NCBI RefSeq assembly: GCF_000227745.2
Contig: NC_018012.1
Span: 3,435,412 to 3,499,411 of the forward strand
Direction of reading: 5' to 3'
DNA: 64,000 bases
DNA from: Thiocystis violascens DSM 198
Lineage (GTDB): Bacteria; Pseudomonadota; Gammaproteobacteria; Chromatiales; Chromatiaceae
Under the pieces are notes generated by a model. That model did no database searches. It saw nothing but the letters and a program-made list of their open reading frames with translations, and had not been told where the DNA came from. Made by a program: the position numbers and the translations under genes. This document shows positions 62,747-64,000 of this stretch, in pieces; position 1 is the first letter of the stretch; the number at the start of each line of letters is the position of its first letter.

Positions 62747-64000
62747 CGCCGCTCCTTGATCTCGATCCCGAGCGAGCGCAGCTTGCGATAGAGGTGGGTG
62801 CGTTCCATGCCGGCCTCCTTGGCCATCTTGCTGACGTTGCCGGCGTGCTTTTCCAATTGATAATCCAGATACGCCTTCTCGAACTGCTCGCGCGCGTTGC
62901 GCAGCGGCTGATCGAAGGACACCAGACCCTCCAGCGCCTGAACCTGAATCGGCGGCGGCGCGCCGAGCGCGGTTTCGACCTCTTTCTGCCCGATCTCGTC
63001 GCCGGCGCCCAAAATCAGCACGCGCTGGACCAGGTTCTTCAGTTCGCGGACATTGCCCGGCCAGCCGTAATTGCGCAGGAAGTTCTGCGCGCCGACGCTG
63101 AAGCGACGGTAGGGCAGTTTTTCGTGGGTGGCGAAATAGTCCAGATAAAAATTCAGCAGGTCCGGCACGTCCTCGGCATGTTCCTGCAGGGACGGCACGT
63201 TGAGCGGGACGACGTTGAGATGATAGAAGAGATCCTCGCGGAAGCGTCCGGCGCGCACCTCGTCTTCCAGGTTGCGCTGGGTGACGGCGACGATGCGCAC
63301 GTCGATGCGTACCGGCTCGCTGCCGCCCACGCGCAGGAAGGAGCCGCTGTCCAGGGCGCCCAGCAGTTTCAACTGCGCGTCGAGTTCCATGTCGGCGACT
63401 TCGTCGAGCAGCAGGGTGCCGCCCGCCGCCTTCTCCAGACTGCCGTAGTGCGTATGCTCGCCTTCCTCGGTCCCGAACAACTCGCGCGCGGCGTTGCCGC
63501 CGGCCAGCGAGGAGACGCTGAGATCCACGAAGGGCCGCTCGCGGCGCGCGCTCTGGGAGTGCAGATAGCGGGCGAAGGTCTCGCGCCCGCTGCCGGCCTC
63601 GCCCATGATCAACACCCAGGTGTCGTGCTGGGCGATGCGCTTGACCTGCTCGCGCAGTCGCTGTATGGCCGCGCTGCGCCCGATGGGCTCGTGCACCTGC
63701 GGCGTGCGGCGCTTTAAACCGATGTTTTCCTGTTGGAGCTTGTCCGCCTCCAGCGCACGCTCGACCGTGAGCAGCAGCTTGGCCATGGACAGCGGTTTTT
63801 CGAGAAAGTCGTAGGCGCCAAGCCGGGTGGCCTCCACCGCGGTCTCGACCGTGCCGTGACCGGACATCATGATGACCGGACAGGGTAGTCCCTCTTCTTC
63901 CGCCCATTCCTTCAACAGCGTGATGCCGTCGATGTCGGGCATCCAGATGTCCAGCAGAATCAGGTCCGGGCGCCGGTCGCGCAGGGCATGACGCGCGGTC
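62743..64000 (-). CDS. ntrX: NtrX-type response regulator, start outside the window
   Basis: About 419 residues are visible; the N-terminus continues beyond 64000. The receiver domain has the acceptor Asp in LLDIWMPD (codon near 63953). The AAA+ domain follows (Walker A-like GEAGSGRE with Arg in place of Lys, GGTLLLDEV), then an Fis-type helix-turn-helix (SKMAKEAGMERTHLYRKLRSLGIE). The GAFTGA loop that contacts sigma-54 is not seen: EEGEHTHYGSLEKA stands in its place, as in the NtrX subgroup. It regulates nitrogen/redox genes with NtrY. The neighbouring trk genes are usual for this order. Confidence 0.85.
   Translation of the reverse strand, partial: TARHALRDRRPDLILLDIWMPDIDGITLLKEWAEEEGLPCPVIMMSGHGTVETAVEATRLGAYDFLEKPLSMAKLLLTVERALEADKLQQENIGLKRRTPQVHEPIGRSAAIQRLREQVKRIAQHDTWVLIMGEAGSGRETFARYLHSQSARRERPFVDLSVSSLAGGNAARELFGTEEGEHTHYGSLEKAAGGTLLLDEVADMELDAQLKLLGALDSGSFLRVGGSEPVRIDVRIVAVTQRNLEDEVRAGRFREDLFYHLNVVPLNVPSLQEHAEDVPDLLNFYLDYFATHEKLPYRRFSVGAQNFLRNYGWPGNVRELKNLVQRVLILGAGDEIGQKEVETALGAPPPIQVQALEGLVSFDQPLRNAREQFEKAYLDYQLEKHAGNVSKMAKEAGMERTHLYRKLRSLGIEIKERR

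Overview
This is a GC-rich gammaproteobacterial chromosome segment. Its gene content best fits a purple sulfur bacterium of the Chromatiaceae: a pyruvate:ferredoxin oxidoreductase set inside an rnf operon, menD/menF, ntrX followed by trk, and a nusA-infB-rbfA-truB-rpsO-pnp backbone. The lineage is inferred from gene content only. I saw no tRNA, rRNA, CRISPR array, complete insertion sequence or prophage.

Layout. 1-2279: start of an LpxL-type acyltransferase, a rhodanese, iscR and cysE. 2346-8520: a type III restriction-modification system (mod, res) with a retropepsin-like protease and a small unknown gene between them, lying between trmJ and cysE. 9370-11056: suhB and a solitary short flagellin. 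11300-15708: a fused type IIG-like restriction-methyltransferase followed by three small unknown genes. 16009-19281: menD and menF. 19515-24605: an alpha/beta hydrolase, an epimerase-like protein, a lipoprotein hydrolase and an Aer-like chemoreceptor. 24950-29021: nagZ, hpt, a hemerythrin, a methylthioinosine phosphorylase and a membrane-anchored low-complexity protein. 29399-38186: the translation/RNA operon rimP-nusA-infB-rbfA-truB-rpsO-pnp. 38237-42226: a polyamine ABC transporter. 42513-44994: a hisH-hisF fusion and a ClpP-like lipoprotein. 45227-57214: rnfB-nifJ-rnfCDGEA, a small Cys-rich membrane protein and a ferredoxin-NADP reductase. 57293-64000: ettA, an HDOD pair, mobB, a trkA-trkH chimera and ntrX (cut by the window edge).

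The central module is 45-57 kb. An unusually long (1640 aa) PFOR with a C-terminal ferredoxin-like domain is encoded between rnfB and rnfC, and a ferredoxin-NADP reductase closes the cluster. Inferred role: ferredoxin reduced by pyruvate oxidation (or consumed by pyruvate synthesis) is balanced against NADH through Rnf and against NADPH through the reductase.

The window is rich in short palindromic elements, in at least four families. One has TTAAACCGCGTC ends and supplies stop codons to several genes. One has GGTGATTT ends with TTA/TAA target duplications. One is 172 bp with CACTGCC ends. One is a GCTCCCACGC palindrome that is even translated inside menD. The most notable protein-level oddities are the eukaryote-like HisHF fusion, the trkA-trkH chimera, the PFOR architecture and a possible NqrM-like protein in the rnf operon.
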